From positions 62,001-126,000 of the forward strand of contig NZ_JABSOE010000003.1 of NCBI RefSeq assembly GCF_013618865.1: 64,000 bases of DNA, read 5' to 3'. The notes under the pieces were generated by a model. The model was not told the origin of the DNA, did not search any database, and saw only the letters and a list, made by a program, of their open reading frames with translations. The DNA comes from Phocaeicola faecicola. Lineage in GTDB: Bacteria > Bacteroidota > Bacteroidia > Bacteroidales > Bacteroidaceae. This document shows, piece by piece, positions 44,915 through 54,358 of this stretch. How positions within the stretch are numbered: the first letter of the stretch is position 1; each line of letters starts with the position of its first letter. Made by a program: the position numbers and the translations under genes.

Positions 44915-45161
44915 AAGAATCAGCCAACTGCCTGATCCTATCAGTCAACCGGCAGAATCTCAGATTTACGGAAGCTATTCCTCATGCAGAATACCTGTGC
45001 AGAATGCCCATACCAGGAGGCTGCCCCCTTTCCTGAACAAAAAGAGGAAAACAAAAACGCTCCAAGAAAGACCGGAAAAGATATACGATGAAATACTCTC
45101 GCTTGGTCTGTAAAAAAACAGCATTCGTCGATTTTAGTTGCACGAAACCCCTTCCTCCTCC

Positions 45162-45169
45162 TATTTTTG
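45162..45169 (+). promoter_or_regulatory. -7 element (TATTTTTG) of the first LytS kinase gene
   Basis: TATTTTTG lies 21 nt before the ATG at 45191, with GTTG 21 nt upstream as a weak -33. The TTG at 45167 inside this box is therefore not a start codon. Confidence 0.6.
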
Positions 45170-45190
45170 GAAAGAAAAAAACGCCAATAT

Positions 45191-46318
45191 ATGAAATATC
45201 TGCAAAAACAACAGCTTTTAGAACAAATCATTTACGCCACGATGTGGATACTGATATTAGGAACTCCGCTCATCGGTCTGCTGCTGGACGACGAACATCC
45301 GCTGGAAATGTCACAAATAGGAAAAGAGATTACGGATACATGGCTCATGGTCCTTCCCTTCTTTCTCCTGTTCATCGTCCACAATTACGTGCTGATTCCT
45401 TACCTTCTACTTAAAAAATATTACACACGATACGTACTGTCCCTCATATTTGTGATCGGCATCCTCTTCCTGTATCTGCCGGGATGCATCCAGGTATTCC
45501 ACCCGCATCCCCTCTTCCATCAGGAGCAGGAGTTTGCGGTGACCGACTCCATGTACGAACAGATGTATCCGCAGGTTCTTCCGCATACCCCTCCGGTAGT
45601 GAAAGAAGTGCCTCCCGTACATCCCCCCTTTCTGCTGATACATATCATCATTGCCATCCTGCTGGTAGGATTCAACCTCACCATCCGTTTCTTCCTCAAA
45701 TCGCTTCACGACGATGAGATGCTGAAGGAACTGGAACACCAGCACCTGGAATCAGAACTGAAGTACCTTAAATATCAGTTGAATCCGCATTTTTTCATGA
45801 ATACCTTGAACAACATTCATGCGCTGGTAGACATTGATTCGGAAAAGGCCAAGAAAACCATTATCGAACTCTCGAAGTTAATGCGGTACGTACTTTACGA
45901 AGCCAACAAGAGCCAGATTTCCCTAAAATACGAAATCCAGTTTCTTGAGAACTACATTGCCCTGATGAAATTACGGTACACCGAGCACCTGGACATACAG
46001 ACGGAATTTCCCCTCATCGTACCCCACGTGCAGATTCCCCCACTGTTGTTCATCTCCCTGCTCGAAAATGCCTTCAAGCACGGAGTAAGCTACCGGGAAA
46101 GTTCATACATCCATGTCCGTATTACACTGACAGACGGGTTAATTTCCTTTACATGCAGCAACAGCAAGCATACCAGTTCCGACGACTCGCATCACGGTAT
46201 CGGGATTGACAACATCAAGAAACGGCTCCATCTCCTGTTTGGGAACAACTATACCTTTACCATTACGGAAGACAATGCCTCATACAAAGTTTTACTCATA
46301 ATTCCACCCCTGTCATGA
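45191..46318 (+). CDS. LytS-type sensor histidine kinase
   Basis: The start at 45191 (MKYLQKQQLLEQIIYATMWI) gives 375 aa. About four membrane segments occupy the first 180 residues, with a Pro/His-rich loop between the third and fourth. The His_kinase domain has the phospho-acceptor motif NPHFFMNTLNNIHALVD (His about 199), LMRYVLYEANKSQISLKYEI and the ATP-binding ENAFKHGVS and GIGIDNIKKRL. It is coupled by an ATGA overlap to its response regulator. The signal is unknown. Confidence 0.93.
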   Translation: MKYLQKQQLLEQIIYATMWILILGTPLIGLLLDDEHPLEMSQIGKEITDTWLMVLPFFLLFIVHNYVLIPYLLLKKYYTRYVLSLIFVIGILFLYLPGCIQVFHPHPLFHQEQEFAVTDSMYEQMYPQVLPHTPPVVKEVPPVHPPFLLIHIIIAILLVGFNLTIRFFLKSLHDDEMLKELEHQHLESELKYLKYQLNPHFFMNTLNNIHALVDIDSEKAKKTIIELSKLMRYVLYEANKSQISLKYEIQFLENYIALMKLRYTEHLDIQTEFPLIVPHVQIPPLLFISLLENAFKHGVSYRESSYIHVRITLTDGLISFTCSNSKHTSSDDSHHGIGIDNIKKRLHLLFGNNYTFTITEDNASYKVLLIIPPLS

Positions 46319-47028
46319 AATGCCTGATTATAGACGACGAACCGTTTGCACTTGCCCAACTGAAGGGTTACATCGAACGCATTCCTTTTCTCAGCCTGAC
46401 CGCCTCGTGCCAGGATGCCTTCCAGGCTTCAGAAGTCTTGTCGCACACGACGGTAGACCTGCTTTTCGCCGATATCAATATGCCCGACCTCAACGGCATT
46501 GAGTTTGTCCGCTCCCTGCCCGTCCCCCCGATGGTCATCTTTACCACTGCTTATTCGGAATACGCCATCGAAGGCTTCCGGCTCAACGCCATTGACTACC
46601 TGATGAAACCCTTCAGTTTCAGCGAATGCCTGAAAGCCGCCGAAAAAGCCCGCCAGCTGTACAGCCTGACGCATGGCAGTACCGCAGAAAACGGACCGAA
46701 GAATGATGCCCTTTTCGTAAAAAGCGAATACAAGATGGTACGTATCGACAAAGAAAAAATATTATACATCGAAGGAATGAGTGAATATGTCTGCATTTAC
46801 CTGGAAGACCGTCCCAAACCCGTAATCACCCTCAACAGTCTGCAGAAAATCCTGGCGATGCTGCCTTCCATTTTCATGCGTGTACATTGCTCGTACATTG
46901 TCAACTTACAGAAGATTACCGAAATATCCCGTTTCCGGATTCTATTCGAGAAAGATGTCTATATCCCGATAGGAGAAAACTATAAAGAACAATTTATGGC
47001 TTACATCAACCAGACAGGTCTGCTATAA
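46315..47028 (+). CDS. LytR-type response regulator (REC and LytTR domains)
   Basis: This 237-aa protein has a receiver domain with phospho-acceptor Asp53 (LLFADINMPDLNG), the TTAYSEYAIEGF switch region and a C-terminal LytTR DNA-binding domain (KMVRIDKEKILYIEGMSEYV and FMRVHCSYIVNLQKITEI). Its ATG overlaps the kinase stop, so the pair is coupled. The target is unknown. Confidence 0.95.
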   Translation: MKCLIIDDEPFALAQLKGYIERIPFLSLTASCQDAFQASEVLSHTTVDLLFADINMPDLNGIEFVRSLPVPPMVIFTTAYSEYAIEGFRLNAIDYLMKPFSFSECLKAAEKARQLYSLTHGSTAENGPKNDALFVKSEYKMVRIDKEKILYIEGMSEYVCIYLEDRPKPVITLNSLQKILAMLPSIFMRVHCSYIVNLQKITEISRFRILFEKDVYIPIGENYKEQFMAYINQTGLL

Positions 47029-47032
47029 CGCA

Positions 47033-47058
47033 GTTTCCCGGGAATTACCCCGGGAAAC
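47033..47058. terminator. Hairpin after the first LytS/LytR operon
   Basis: GTTTCCCGGG (47033-47042) and CCCGGGAAAC (47049-47058) form a 10-bp stem. The plus strand continues with CACTTAAAAA, so a T tract is missing. Confidence 0.45.
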
Positions 47059-47160
47059 CACTTAAAAAAAATTCCACATTAAAAAAAGGACAAAGACCTC
47101 GGACAGCCATCTGCAACTTACCGTTGAATGCCACCAGCGAGATCCCATTCCCCTCACCGC

Positions 47161-47880
47161 TTACTCCTCGGATTCCACCTCCGGTTCCAGTCCATACTTC
47201 TCCCGCGTAACGTTTTCCTGCAATTTCCGCTGAAGATTTTCAAGAATCCGAAGTTCCGATTTCATCAGTTCCAGTTCCGATCCCTTATACTGCAGTTCAG
47301 ACAATACCGAATACGAGATATACGAAACCGGCATCAGTCTCTGCTCCTGCCTGTAAACATTGACCATGTATTTCAGCACCTCCGCCCGATAGGTACAGAG
47401 AGCCTCCTGATTTGTCGCATACAAGGGAGCATAAGCCTCCTTTTCCGTCTTTCTCAATTCCCGGTAGAACACATCAAAAGCCGCTTTGTTCACTTTCTTA
47501 TCCTCTTCAGTAAACGCCCGCTTATTCTCTTCCACCAGTCTGACATATTCCTCATGCGCATTCAAGAAATCATCCAGTTTCTTTTTACATTCTTCAGATT
47601 TCAAACGATAAGGCTCCAGTTCTTCAGGATGGTCAAATTCAATAATCTCCCTGAAAGCAGACGGCATATTGTTCCAGCTGATGAATTTGGTATTCTCCTT
47701 ACAGTATTCCGCATAAGCCTCAGCCAGTTTCCAGTTATACTCCAGCGTTTTGGTCTTCAAGTCGGCAGTAACCGCTACCAACTGCTGTTCGGTGGTCTGT
47801 TTCGCCTGCGCAAAACCACACAACACACTGCCAAACAATAACAATCCCAGACAACACACTTTCCAGATAAGGTTTTTCAT
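47161..47880 (-). CDS. Secreted coiled-coil protein of unknown function
   Basis: A signal peptide (MKNLIWKVCCLGLLLFGSVLCGFAQA) is followed by about 213 residues that are almost wholly helical, charged and coiled-coil-like (LELMKSELRILENLQRKLQE, KLDDFLNAHEEYVRLVEENK). No known domain is recognised. It lies alone between the two LytS/LytR systems. It could be periplasmic, but no partner is implied by the sequence. Confidence 0.7.
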   Translation of the reverse strand: MKNLIWKVCCLGLLLFGSVLCGFAQAKQTTEQQLVAVTADLKTKTLEYNWKLAEAYAEYCKENTKFISWNNMPSAFREIIEFDHPEELEPYRLKSEECKKKLDDFLNAHEEYVRLVEENKRAFTEEDKKVNKAAFDVFYRELRKTEKEAYAPLYATNQEALCTYRAEVLKYMVNVYRQEQRLMPVSYISYSVLSELQYKGSELELMKSELRILENLQRKLQENVTREKYGLEPEVESEE

Positions 47881-48043
47881 TTCACTTCAAATTTAAGGTT
47901 ACACATACTTATGTTATAATGTCGCATTTTTTCAAAAATACACAAAAAATACATATCAATAAAAAAATACGTATTTTTTATACTTCATAACCTGCGGAAA
48001 GCAAGGGACTACCTCGCAGAAGCCCGGCGACAGGCAGGAAACA

Positions 48044-48751
48044 TCAATACGACAGCTGGCTCATCCGGCTGACAAACTCCTCCGCATACACACGCCCCAC
48101 AGGAAGTTCCACCGAACGGTAACGCAACGTAAGCTGCCGGCGGTTATACGAGGCCACCTTATGCAAGGGAACAATATAAGACTTGTGAATCCGCATGAAA
48201 CGGTCGGCCGGCAAGAGGTCCATGACCGCTTTCATACTGGTCTGAGACAACACCGGCCTGTCGGATACCAGAATGATACGCACATAGTTGTCCATTGCCT
48301 CGATGTATTCGATATCCGCCAGCCGTATCTTGACATTCTTGTACTCCACCTTCAGCATGATTTCCTCGTCGGAGAAGACCGGCCGTGCCTGCAGCCGCTG
48401 CAACTCCTGCAGCCGTTTCACCTTCTCAAGGGCCCGTTCGAACCGGCTGTAGGAAAACGGCTTATGCAGAAAATCCACCGCATCAAGATTAAACCCGTCC
48501 ACTGCAAACTCGGCATAGGCTGTGGTAAAGACCAGAAACGTACCTGCAGGAAGCTGCCCCGCCACATCCAGTCCATTGATTCCTCCCATTTCGATGTCGA
48601 GAAAAACCAGTTCAGGCTGCATTTCCTTTATACGCTTCAAACCCTCCACGGGATCCGTGAATACGGAAAGCTCGATGTCCCCGCTGCGCTGACAAAACTG
48701 CCGGATAATGCTGAGTGCCACCGGTTCATCGTCTATGGCTATACATTTCAT
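48044..48751 (-). CDS. LytR-type response regulator (second system)
   Basis: This 235-aa protein has a receiver domain with Asp52 in LVFLDIEMGGINGLDVA, FTTAYAEFAVDGFNLDAVDF and a LytTR domain (IMLKVEYKNVKIRLADIEYI and FMRIHKSYIVPLHKVASY). It is intact, but the kinase upstream (48764-49827) is frameshifted; the two are 12 bp apart. Confidence 0.94.
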   Translation of the reverse strand: MKCIAIDDEPVALSIIRQFCQRSGDIELSVFTDPVEGLKRIKEMQPELVFLDIEMGGINGLDVAGQLPAGTFLVFTTAYAEFAVDGFNLDAVDFLHKPFSYSRFERALEKVKRLQELQRLQARPVFSDEEIMLKVEYKNVKIRLADIEYIEAMDNYVRIILVSDRPVLSQTSMKAVMDLLPADRFMRIHKSYIVPLHKVASYNRRQLTLRYRSVELPVGRVYAEEFVSRMSQLSY

Positions 48752-48763
48752 AAGTCCTGTATC

Positions 48764-49827
48764 TTACTGATTCTTATACCGCAATAAATTGATTTTCAAG
48801 TTTACCCTATACCACCCTTCCGTTTCCGTAATTTCCAGACTATGAGTCGAAGGATACAGCAACTCCAGTCGTTTACGGCAATTACTGATACCGATTCCGG
48901 GAGCCTTGTCAGCCGGACGCGGATTCACCACCTGATTCTCTGCCATAAAACAAAGAACCCCTCCTTCAGTCCGACAGAAATACGGATCTCACTTTCCAGG
49001 TGCGACGAAGTACCGTACTTCAAGGCATTCTCCACAAAGGTGACCAGCAGCATAGGCGCAATCTGAGCCTGCGGACAAGACCGGTCATTCGCATATACAT
49101 AGTCCACGTGCGTACGCGACTCATCCATCCGGTTCTTCTGCAGTTCGATGTAACGGCGGATGTACTCAGCCTCCTCCTCCACACTTACCCTGTCTTCCGT
49201 AGCACGGGTATACATGTATTTCACCAGGTGGATAAACTGCATGAAAGCCGTTTCAGCCTTTTCCGACTGTGTCAGCATCAGTCCGTAGAGCGTATTCAGC
49301 GTATTGAACAGAAAATGCGGATTAATCTGTGCCTTATACAGCGCCAGTTCGGCCTTCTTTTTTTCGAATTCAATATTCTGCCGGACACTCATCTGCCGGT
49401 AAAGCTCCGTAAGCAAGCCCACGGCGACACTGAAGCACAGAGTGACAAGATAAAGAAACCACGTAGCCTGCTGATGCAACCGGATTTTCGACAGATTGGC
49501 CATTTTCTTCACCCTTTCGGGACGCGGATGGCTTCCCCGGAACGGGTATTCCAGCTGATACTGGGTAATCAGCCAGGTAACCAGCAGGGTGACTGCCAGG
49601 ATACCCAACACTACCAGTTGCCGCCGGTGCGACTGAAACAGCATGGGCACACACACCTTGCGCGTCAGGAAATAAACCGCATACAGCCACCCCACCAGCA
49701 GGATGACGAACGTTGAATTATTTTCCAGCCACCTCTCTACCGGCAGCAAGGCTATCATGGCCGACAACAGGGCCACGCAAAAGAAGAGGTCGATTCCCCC
49801 GGGCAGGTATTTATGGTTTATCATCAT
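48764..49827 (-). pseudogene. LytS-type histidine kinase with a single-base frameshift
   Basis: From MMINHKYLPGGIDLFF (49827) the frame encodes about four membrane segments and the phospho-acceptor motif INPHFLFNTLNTLYGL. It also encodes VEEEAEYIRRYIELQKNRM and the ATP-site motif FVENALKYG. Just after RISVGLKEG the frame runs into a stop. In the next frame the expected ending appears: VLCFMAENQVVNPRPADKAP and GIGISNCRKRLELLYP. The break is a run of four G (minus strand, 48958-48961) where five would restore the frame. About 60 C-terminal residues, including the last ATP-binding box, are lost. It may be a pseudogene, a switchable gene or a sequencing error. Confidence 0.8.
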
Positions 49828-50050
49828 CGGTATCTCACATAAAATTAAAGTTTCAGTTACACAAATATACAAAAGGCAGACAGACAAAATACAGTCGGCC
49901 GCATTTTTTTCAAGTTTGACTGCAATCCGGACGGCAGTTTGCGTACCTCTCTTTCAAATACGTCGGTGACGTCCGTTCCGTTCACCACTAATTCCGTGTC
50001 GTTTGCCACCGCATCCGGACGACGGTATTTCATGAGATCTTTGCTTTGCG

Positions 50051-50058
50051 TAGCTTTG
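50051..50058 (+). promoter_or_regulatory. -7 element (TAGCTTTG) of the outer-membrane receptor gene
   Basis: TAGCTTTG matches TAnnTTTG, with TTTC as a weak -33 at 50028-50031 (19-nt spacer). It lies 35 nt before the ATG at 50093. Confidence 0.6.
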
Positions 50059-50092
50059 TCTCAGAAAACCATAATCAACATCATCTACAGAT

Positions 50093-52892
50093 ATGAAACC
50101 ACTGATTTTAGTTTCCGTCCTTACCCTCAGCCTGCTTCCCTCGGCCCTGATTGCCCAGGAGAGAGCCACCGTAAGCGGTACGATCACCGACCGGTCCAAG
50201 GGGTATGCACTTCCTTCTGCCACGGTGAGCATCGCTCCCGTTTCGGATACAGGTGCCAAGACTTATACTTCTTCCGATCTGAAAGGTGCATTTTCATTCA
50301 ATGCCATCGCCACTGGCGAATACATAATCAGCATCACTTACGTCGGTTACAAGCCGGCTGAAAAGAAACTGCGTGTAACCGGAGACCAAACGGCCTACAC
50401 CCTCCGCTTCCAACTCGAAGAAGATGCCCAGTTACTGGACGAGGTATCCGTCCAGGGACGTGCCACACGTGCCGAACAGAAAGGCGACAGTCTGCAGTAC
50501 AATGCAGAAGCCTTTCAGGTCATGATGGGCAGTTCCGCCGAAGACCTGCTGGCCAAGATGCCCGGCATTGTCGTAGAAGGCGGTACGATACAGGCACAGG
50601 GCGAACAGGTGCAGAAAGTCCTGGTAGACGGCAAGGAGTTTTTCGAAGGCGATGTCAACCTGGCCATCAAGAACCTCCCGTCAGACATCATTGCCAGCAT
50701 TGAGGTATTTGATAAAAAAAAGCGAACAAGCTGAATTTACTGGCTTCGACGACGGCGAGGAAATAAAGACCATCAACATCGTTACCAAAAAAGGATTCCA
50801 GCAGGGAACCTTCGGTGAGGTATCCGGAGGATACGGAACAGACGGTCATTACAAGGTGAACGGCAATGTCAATTTTTTCAACAACGACCGCCGGATTTCG
50901 GTACTGGGAATGTCCAATGATGTCAACCAGCAGAACTTCTCACAAGAGGACCTTGCCGGTGTGATGTCTTCTCAGTCCAGCGGACGCGGTGGACGTGGCG
51001 GACGCAGCAAAGGCGGAAGAAACGGAGGAGGCAGTACCACCAACTTCATGGTGGGCAGCCTCGGAGGAATTACCTCTGCCAATGGGTTCGGTCTGAATTA
51101 TGTGGACCAGTGGAGCGACAAATGGAAGGTGACCGGCAGTTACTTCCTCAATCAGTCGGATAACCTGACGCAGCAGCAGACGCAGCGGGAGTATTTCGAA
51201 CCGGTGACTCCGGGGATGACCTACAGCGAATATAAAGAGAATAGCATGAAAAACTGGAACCACCGCCTTAACCTGAAGCTGGATTACCAGATAAGCGATC
51301 GTACTTCGCTGCAGATCCGTCCTTCACTGAACTTTCAAAGCAATGACAGCCACGGTCTGCTGCAAGGTGCCAGCCGCACCGGAGACAGTCTGGAGGGAGA
51401 AACCGAGACTTCGACCCGGGAGGAAACCGGCGCTTATAACGTAGGAGCCGACCTGATGCTCCGTCACCGCTTTTTGAAGGAGGGACGTACACTCTCCTGG
51501 ATGGTCAGCGGGAAAATGAGCAATACCGACAAGGATACCTATACGGATTACCTCAATACGGTTTACGGGGCGAATATCCAGCCCGTAAGCGAGAGTTACA
51601 GTCAGTTTGCACAGACCGCAAATAACCAGTTCAGCCTGCGTTCCAATCTGAGCTATACGGAGAAACTGACCGACCGTCTGCAGCTGCAGTTTGGATACAA
51701 GTTGAGTTACTCCGATACCGACAACGACCGCAAGACCTACACTCCTTCGGCCGTAAGTGATCTTTACGAGCAACTGGACGAAAGCCTGTCGAATGAATAC
51801 CAGTCGGGCTACCTGACACAGGCCGGAAACGCAGGCCTCCGTTATCGTGCAGGCAAATTCAATGCGACGCTCGGCGTGGATGCCCAATGGGCCGAACTGT
51901 CGGGAGACCTGGTGTATCCGCAGCCGGACCAGCTGTCACACCGTTATTTTTCCCTGCTCCCCTCATTTACGATGCGCTATGCCCCGAGTTCCGCCCACTC
52001 CCTGCAACTGCGTTATCGCAGCAAGTCGGTCTCTCCTTCGGTCACCAGTCTCCAGGACGTAATCGATAACTCCAATCCACTGTTTCTGTCGGCAGGTAAC
52101 CCGAACCTCGACCAGCAGGTATCTCATACCGCCAATCTGCGGTATATCCATACCACAAAGTCGGGACAGACTTTCATCGCCATGGTCGGTGCGACCATCC
52201 AGCAAGATTATGTTGCCGACAGCACTTTCATCGCCAAAGAGGACATCAAGCTTTCGCCGACCGTAACCCTGAACAAGGGATCGCAGTTCACCCGTCCGGT
52301 GAACCTCGACGGATACCGCAGTTTCCAGTCCATGCTGACCTACGGTTTTCCGGCCGACTTCATCCGCAGCAACATCAACCTCAGTCTGTCGGCCAATTAT
52401 GCCAACGTACCGACGATTTTCGACGGAGTGAAGAGCCAGACACGGGAACTGAATCTGATTCCTAAAATCATTATCGGCAGCAACATCAGCAAGAATCTCG
52501 ACTTTACGGCTTCTTACGCTGCCGGAATCAATAAAATGTTCAGTTCTTCGGGCACAGGGGCCGGAAGCGACTATACGACCCACACGGCGGCTGCCAAACT
52601 GGGATGGACTTTTTTCTGGGGACTTACTTTCCGGAGTACGTTCAACTATATCGGTTATACCGGACTGGAGAATGAGGCGGAAGATTATTTTCTCTGGAAT
52701 CTGTCGCTGGGTAAAAAATTCCTGAAAAATGAAGCGGCGGAAATAAAGATTGAAGCCTTCGACGTGTTAAGGCAGAACCGGTCTTTTACGCACCAGACCG
52801 GAAGCAATTATTACGACTACGTAAGCAGCAATGTACTGCAGCCGTATGCAATGATCAGTTTTGTATATACCATTCGACAACTTAAAAAATAG
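50093..52892 (+). pseudogene. TonB-receptor-like outer membrane protein with a homopolymer frameshift
   Basis: The combined protein would be about 930 aa. It has a signal peptide (MKPLILVSVLTLSLLPSALIAQ), a carboxypeptidase regulatory-like beta domain (ATVSGTITDRSKGYALPSAT) and a plug domain (MPGIVVEGGTIQAQ, VLVDGKEFFEGD). A long beta barrel follows, with a low-complexity SSGRGGRGGRSKGGRNGGG loop. The first frame stops at 50732-50734 after VFDKKKRTS. The run of A at 50714-50721 has eight residues; seven would give VFDKKSEQAEFTGFDDGEEI and continue uninterrupted to 52892. It is divergent from the second LytS/LytR system, whose kinase is also frameshifted. Confidence 0.85.
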
Positions 52893-52900
52893 CTTACAAA

Positions 52901-53212
52901 ATGAAAAAGATGATTATTTTTGCCCTCGTGGCACTGCTGGGCGTACAATATGCAGATGCTCAACAGAAAAACAGGAAAACACGCACTCCCGAACAGATGG
53001 TGGAAAATCTGGATAAGAAACTGAATCTGACGGACGAACAGGAGAAACAGGTCCTCCAGCTTTACACGGAGTTCTTCGCCAAAAAACAGTCAAAGGAAGT
53101 ATACAGAAAAGCGATGCAGGAGTTGAACGATCAGGTAATGTCCTTGCTTGATGACAAACAAAAGGAGATTTACAAGCAGATGAAGGAAAAACGGACAAAA
53201 CGCAGCAAGTAA
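52901..53212 (+). CDS. Small secreted protein, Spy/CpxP-like (DUF4890-like)
   Basis: A signal peptide (MKKMIIFALVALLGVQYADAQ) is followed by about 80 charged, helical residues with the pattern MVENLDKKLNLTDEQEKQVL and QELNDQVMSLLDDKQKEIYK. This resembles LTxxQ-type periplasmic helper proteins and similar small Bacteroidetes proteins. It starts 8 bp after the receptor gene and is probably co-transcribed with it. Function is inferred as envelope-related only. Confidence 0.75.
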   Translation: MKKMIIFALVALLGVQYADAQQKNRKTRTPEQMVENLDKKLNLTDEQEKQVLQLYTEFFAKKQSKEVYRKAMQELNDQVMSLLDDKQKEIYKQMKEKRTKRSK

Positions 53213-53300
53213 AAATCTCTGGAACGGTTTATTTTACACTTCCTTGGCAGAGTGAAGACCTACTTAAACCGATGCAATCTGTGTATCCATTTTGTATGTG

Positions 53301-53332
53301 CCAGAGAAATATTTGTCCAGAAAAATATTTGT
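53301..53332. repeat. Tandem 16-bp direct repeat
   Basis: CCAGAGAAATATTTGT (53301-53316) is followed immediately by CCAGAAAAATATTTGT (53317-53332), one mismatch between the two. Confidence 0.7.
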
Positions 53333-53431
53333 CAGGCTCTATTAATTCAGGCACTCGGCAAGGGCTGAAAGCAACGTATAAACAGATATTGCAGTAAGGA
53401 AAGTTGTCACAATGCCTTATCATTATTCAAA

Positions 53432-53487
53432 ACATTAAATACTAAAAATAGTACATTGATATATACTACATTTAGTATTTAATGTTA
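53432..53487. repeat. Perfect 16-bp inverted repeat upstream of the parA relic
   Basis: AACATTAAATACTAAA (53432-53447) and TTTAGTATTTAATGTT (53472-53487) are perfect reverse complements. The 24-bp centre holds an inner TAGTA/TACTA pair. It lies 45 bp before the parA relic, where a partition site or autoregulatory operator would be expected; this role is inference. Confidence 0.75.
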
Positions 53488-53531
53488 CCTTTACAGGTAA
53501 GATAAATCAAAAAACTAAAATACACATATTT

Positions 53532-54149
53532 ATGAAAGTAAAGGTTCTATACATTCTGGATTACAAAGGCGATGTAGGTATGACCACGACCTTCCATCAA
53601 CTTAAGTGGGGGCCTTGCAGCAAAAAGGATATAAGGTGCCGTTAATCGACCTTGACGAATAGGTTAACCTGATCGAATCATTAGATTTGTCTGCGGGACT
53701 GCCACAGACTATTTACGGAGTGATGAAAGGTGAATATCCTCTACCGGCGTATCAGCATAACGACATGAGTATTAACACCTTCGCACCTCGATTTGGGGTT
53801 ATAGAGGCTGACCTTATAACTTCGGAGCAGCTCATCATTCCCAGTACATGTGCCATATTTCGCCATGCGAGATATGCGCAAGCTAATGCTGATAATACGT
53901 AAGGATAGCAACATCTTAACGCAAACCTGAAAATAGCCGGAGTACTTATAATCCCGTATGACGGAGAAAAGAACCTTAACAAGAGCGTATCGGACCGGTA
54001 AAGAAGCTTTTCTTTGCCACGCATGTACGTAACGCATCGCACTTGCCGAAACACCGACACAGGGACAGGATGTTTTCACTATGTACCCAAGTCAACTAAA
54101 GCAAAAGATTACGAAGTGTGTATGCAATGAATTACTAACGGAAAAATGA
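53532..54149 (+). pseudogene. ParA-family partition ATPase, multiply broken relic
   Basis: The start MKVKVLYILDYKGDVGMTTT corresponds to a ParA opening in which the Walker A KGGVGKTTT has become KGDVGMTTT, losing the catalytic Lys. Further pieces appear in different frames: SLDLSAGLPQTIYGVMKGEY, a KIAGVLI-like segment, FATHVRN, and ALAETPTQGQDVFTMYPS. Several stops and frameshifts interrupt it, so it is non-functional. It marks a former mobile or plasmid-derived segment. A relic of a small partner gene follows. Confidence 0.8.
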
Positions 54150-54157
54150 ACTAAACT

Positions 54158-54350
54158 ATGGCAAATAAAAAAGAATTAAAGAGCTATATGGCACACAGGA
54201 TGAGTAGCGGACTTGACTGTCTGATACAACTGACCACAAAAAAATGCATAAGCTGGAACAGAGCTAAAAAGAGAAAGCTCTACACTGTAATTTTGTAATA
54301 AACCAGAGCATTATTCATACACCCCACCATTTTATTAATATATCCCAATC
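54158..54350 (+). pseudogene. Relic of the small DNA-binding partner of parA
   Basis: A 46-codon ORF (54158-54298) starts MANKKELKSYMAHRMSSGLD. Near 54280 a second frame reads HCNFVINQSIIHT, which resembles the ribbon-helix-helix part of small proteins encoded after parA on Bacteroides mobile elements (recalled from memory, not checked). The frames are shifted relative to each other and the C-terminal part is missing. It is not expected to be functional. Confidence 0.5.
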
Positions 54351-54358
54351 TTAAATTT

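Larger units (their letters stand above)
44858..45190. other. Divergent intergenic region before the first LytS/LytR system
   Basis: These 333 bp contain a full minus-strand promoter (44883-44914) for the lipoprotein and a -7 element (45162-45169) for the kinase. The remainder shows no credible ORF. Confidence 0.5.
53213..53531. other. AT-rich region before the parA relic
   Basis: These 319 bp have no credible ORF. They contain a tandem 16-bp direct repeat (53301-53332) and a long perfect inverted repeat (53432-53487). The base composition changes here from GC-balanced to AT-rich. Confidence 0.5.

Noticed and set aside
45167-45190. TTG start of the first LytS kinase at 45167
   Set aside because: It lies inside the predicted -7 element; the ATG at 45191 is the better start.
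50714-50734. Programmed -1 frameshift at A-AAA-AAG in the receptor gene
   Set aside because: The heptamer is present, but the downstream frame is +1 (or -2) relative to the first, so a -1 shift would not join them.
54288-54295. TAATTTTG as a promoter of the TPR regulator
   Set aside because: It matches TAnnTTTG but falls within the coding relic (HCNFVIN), and no -33 element is present.
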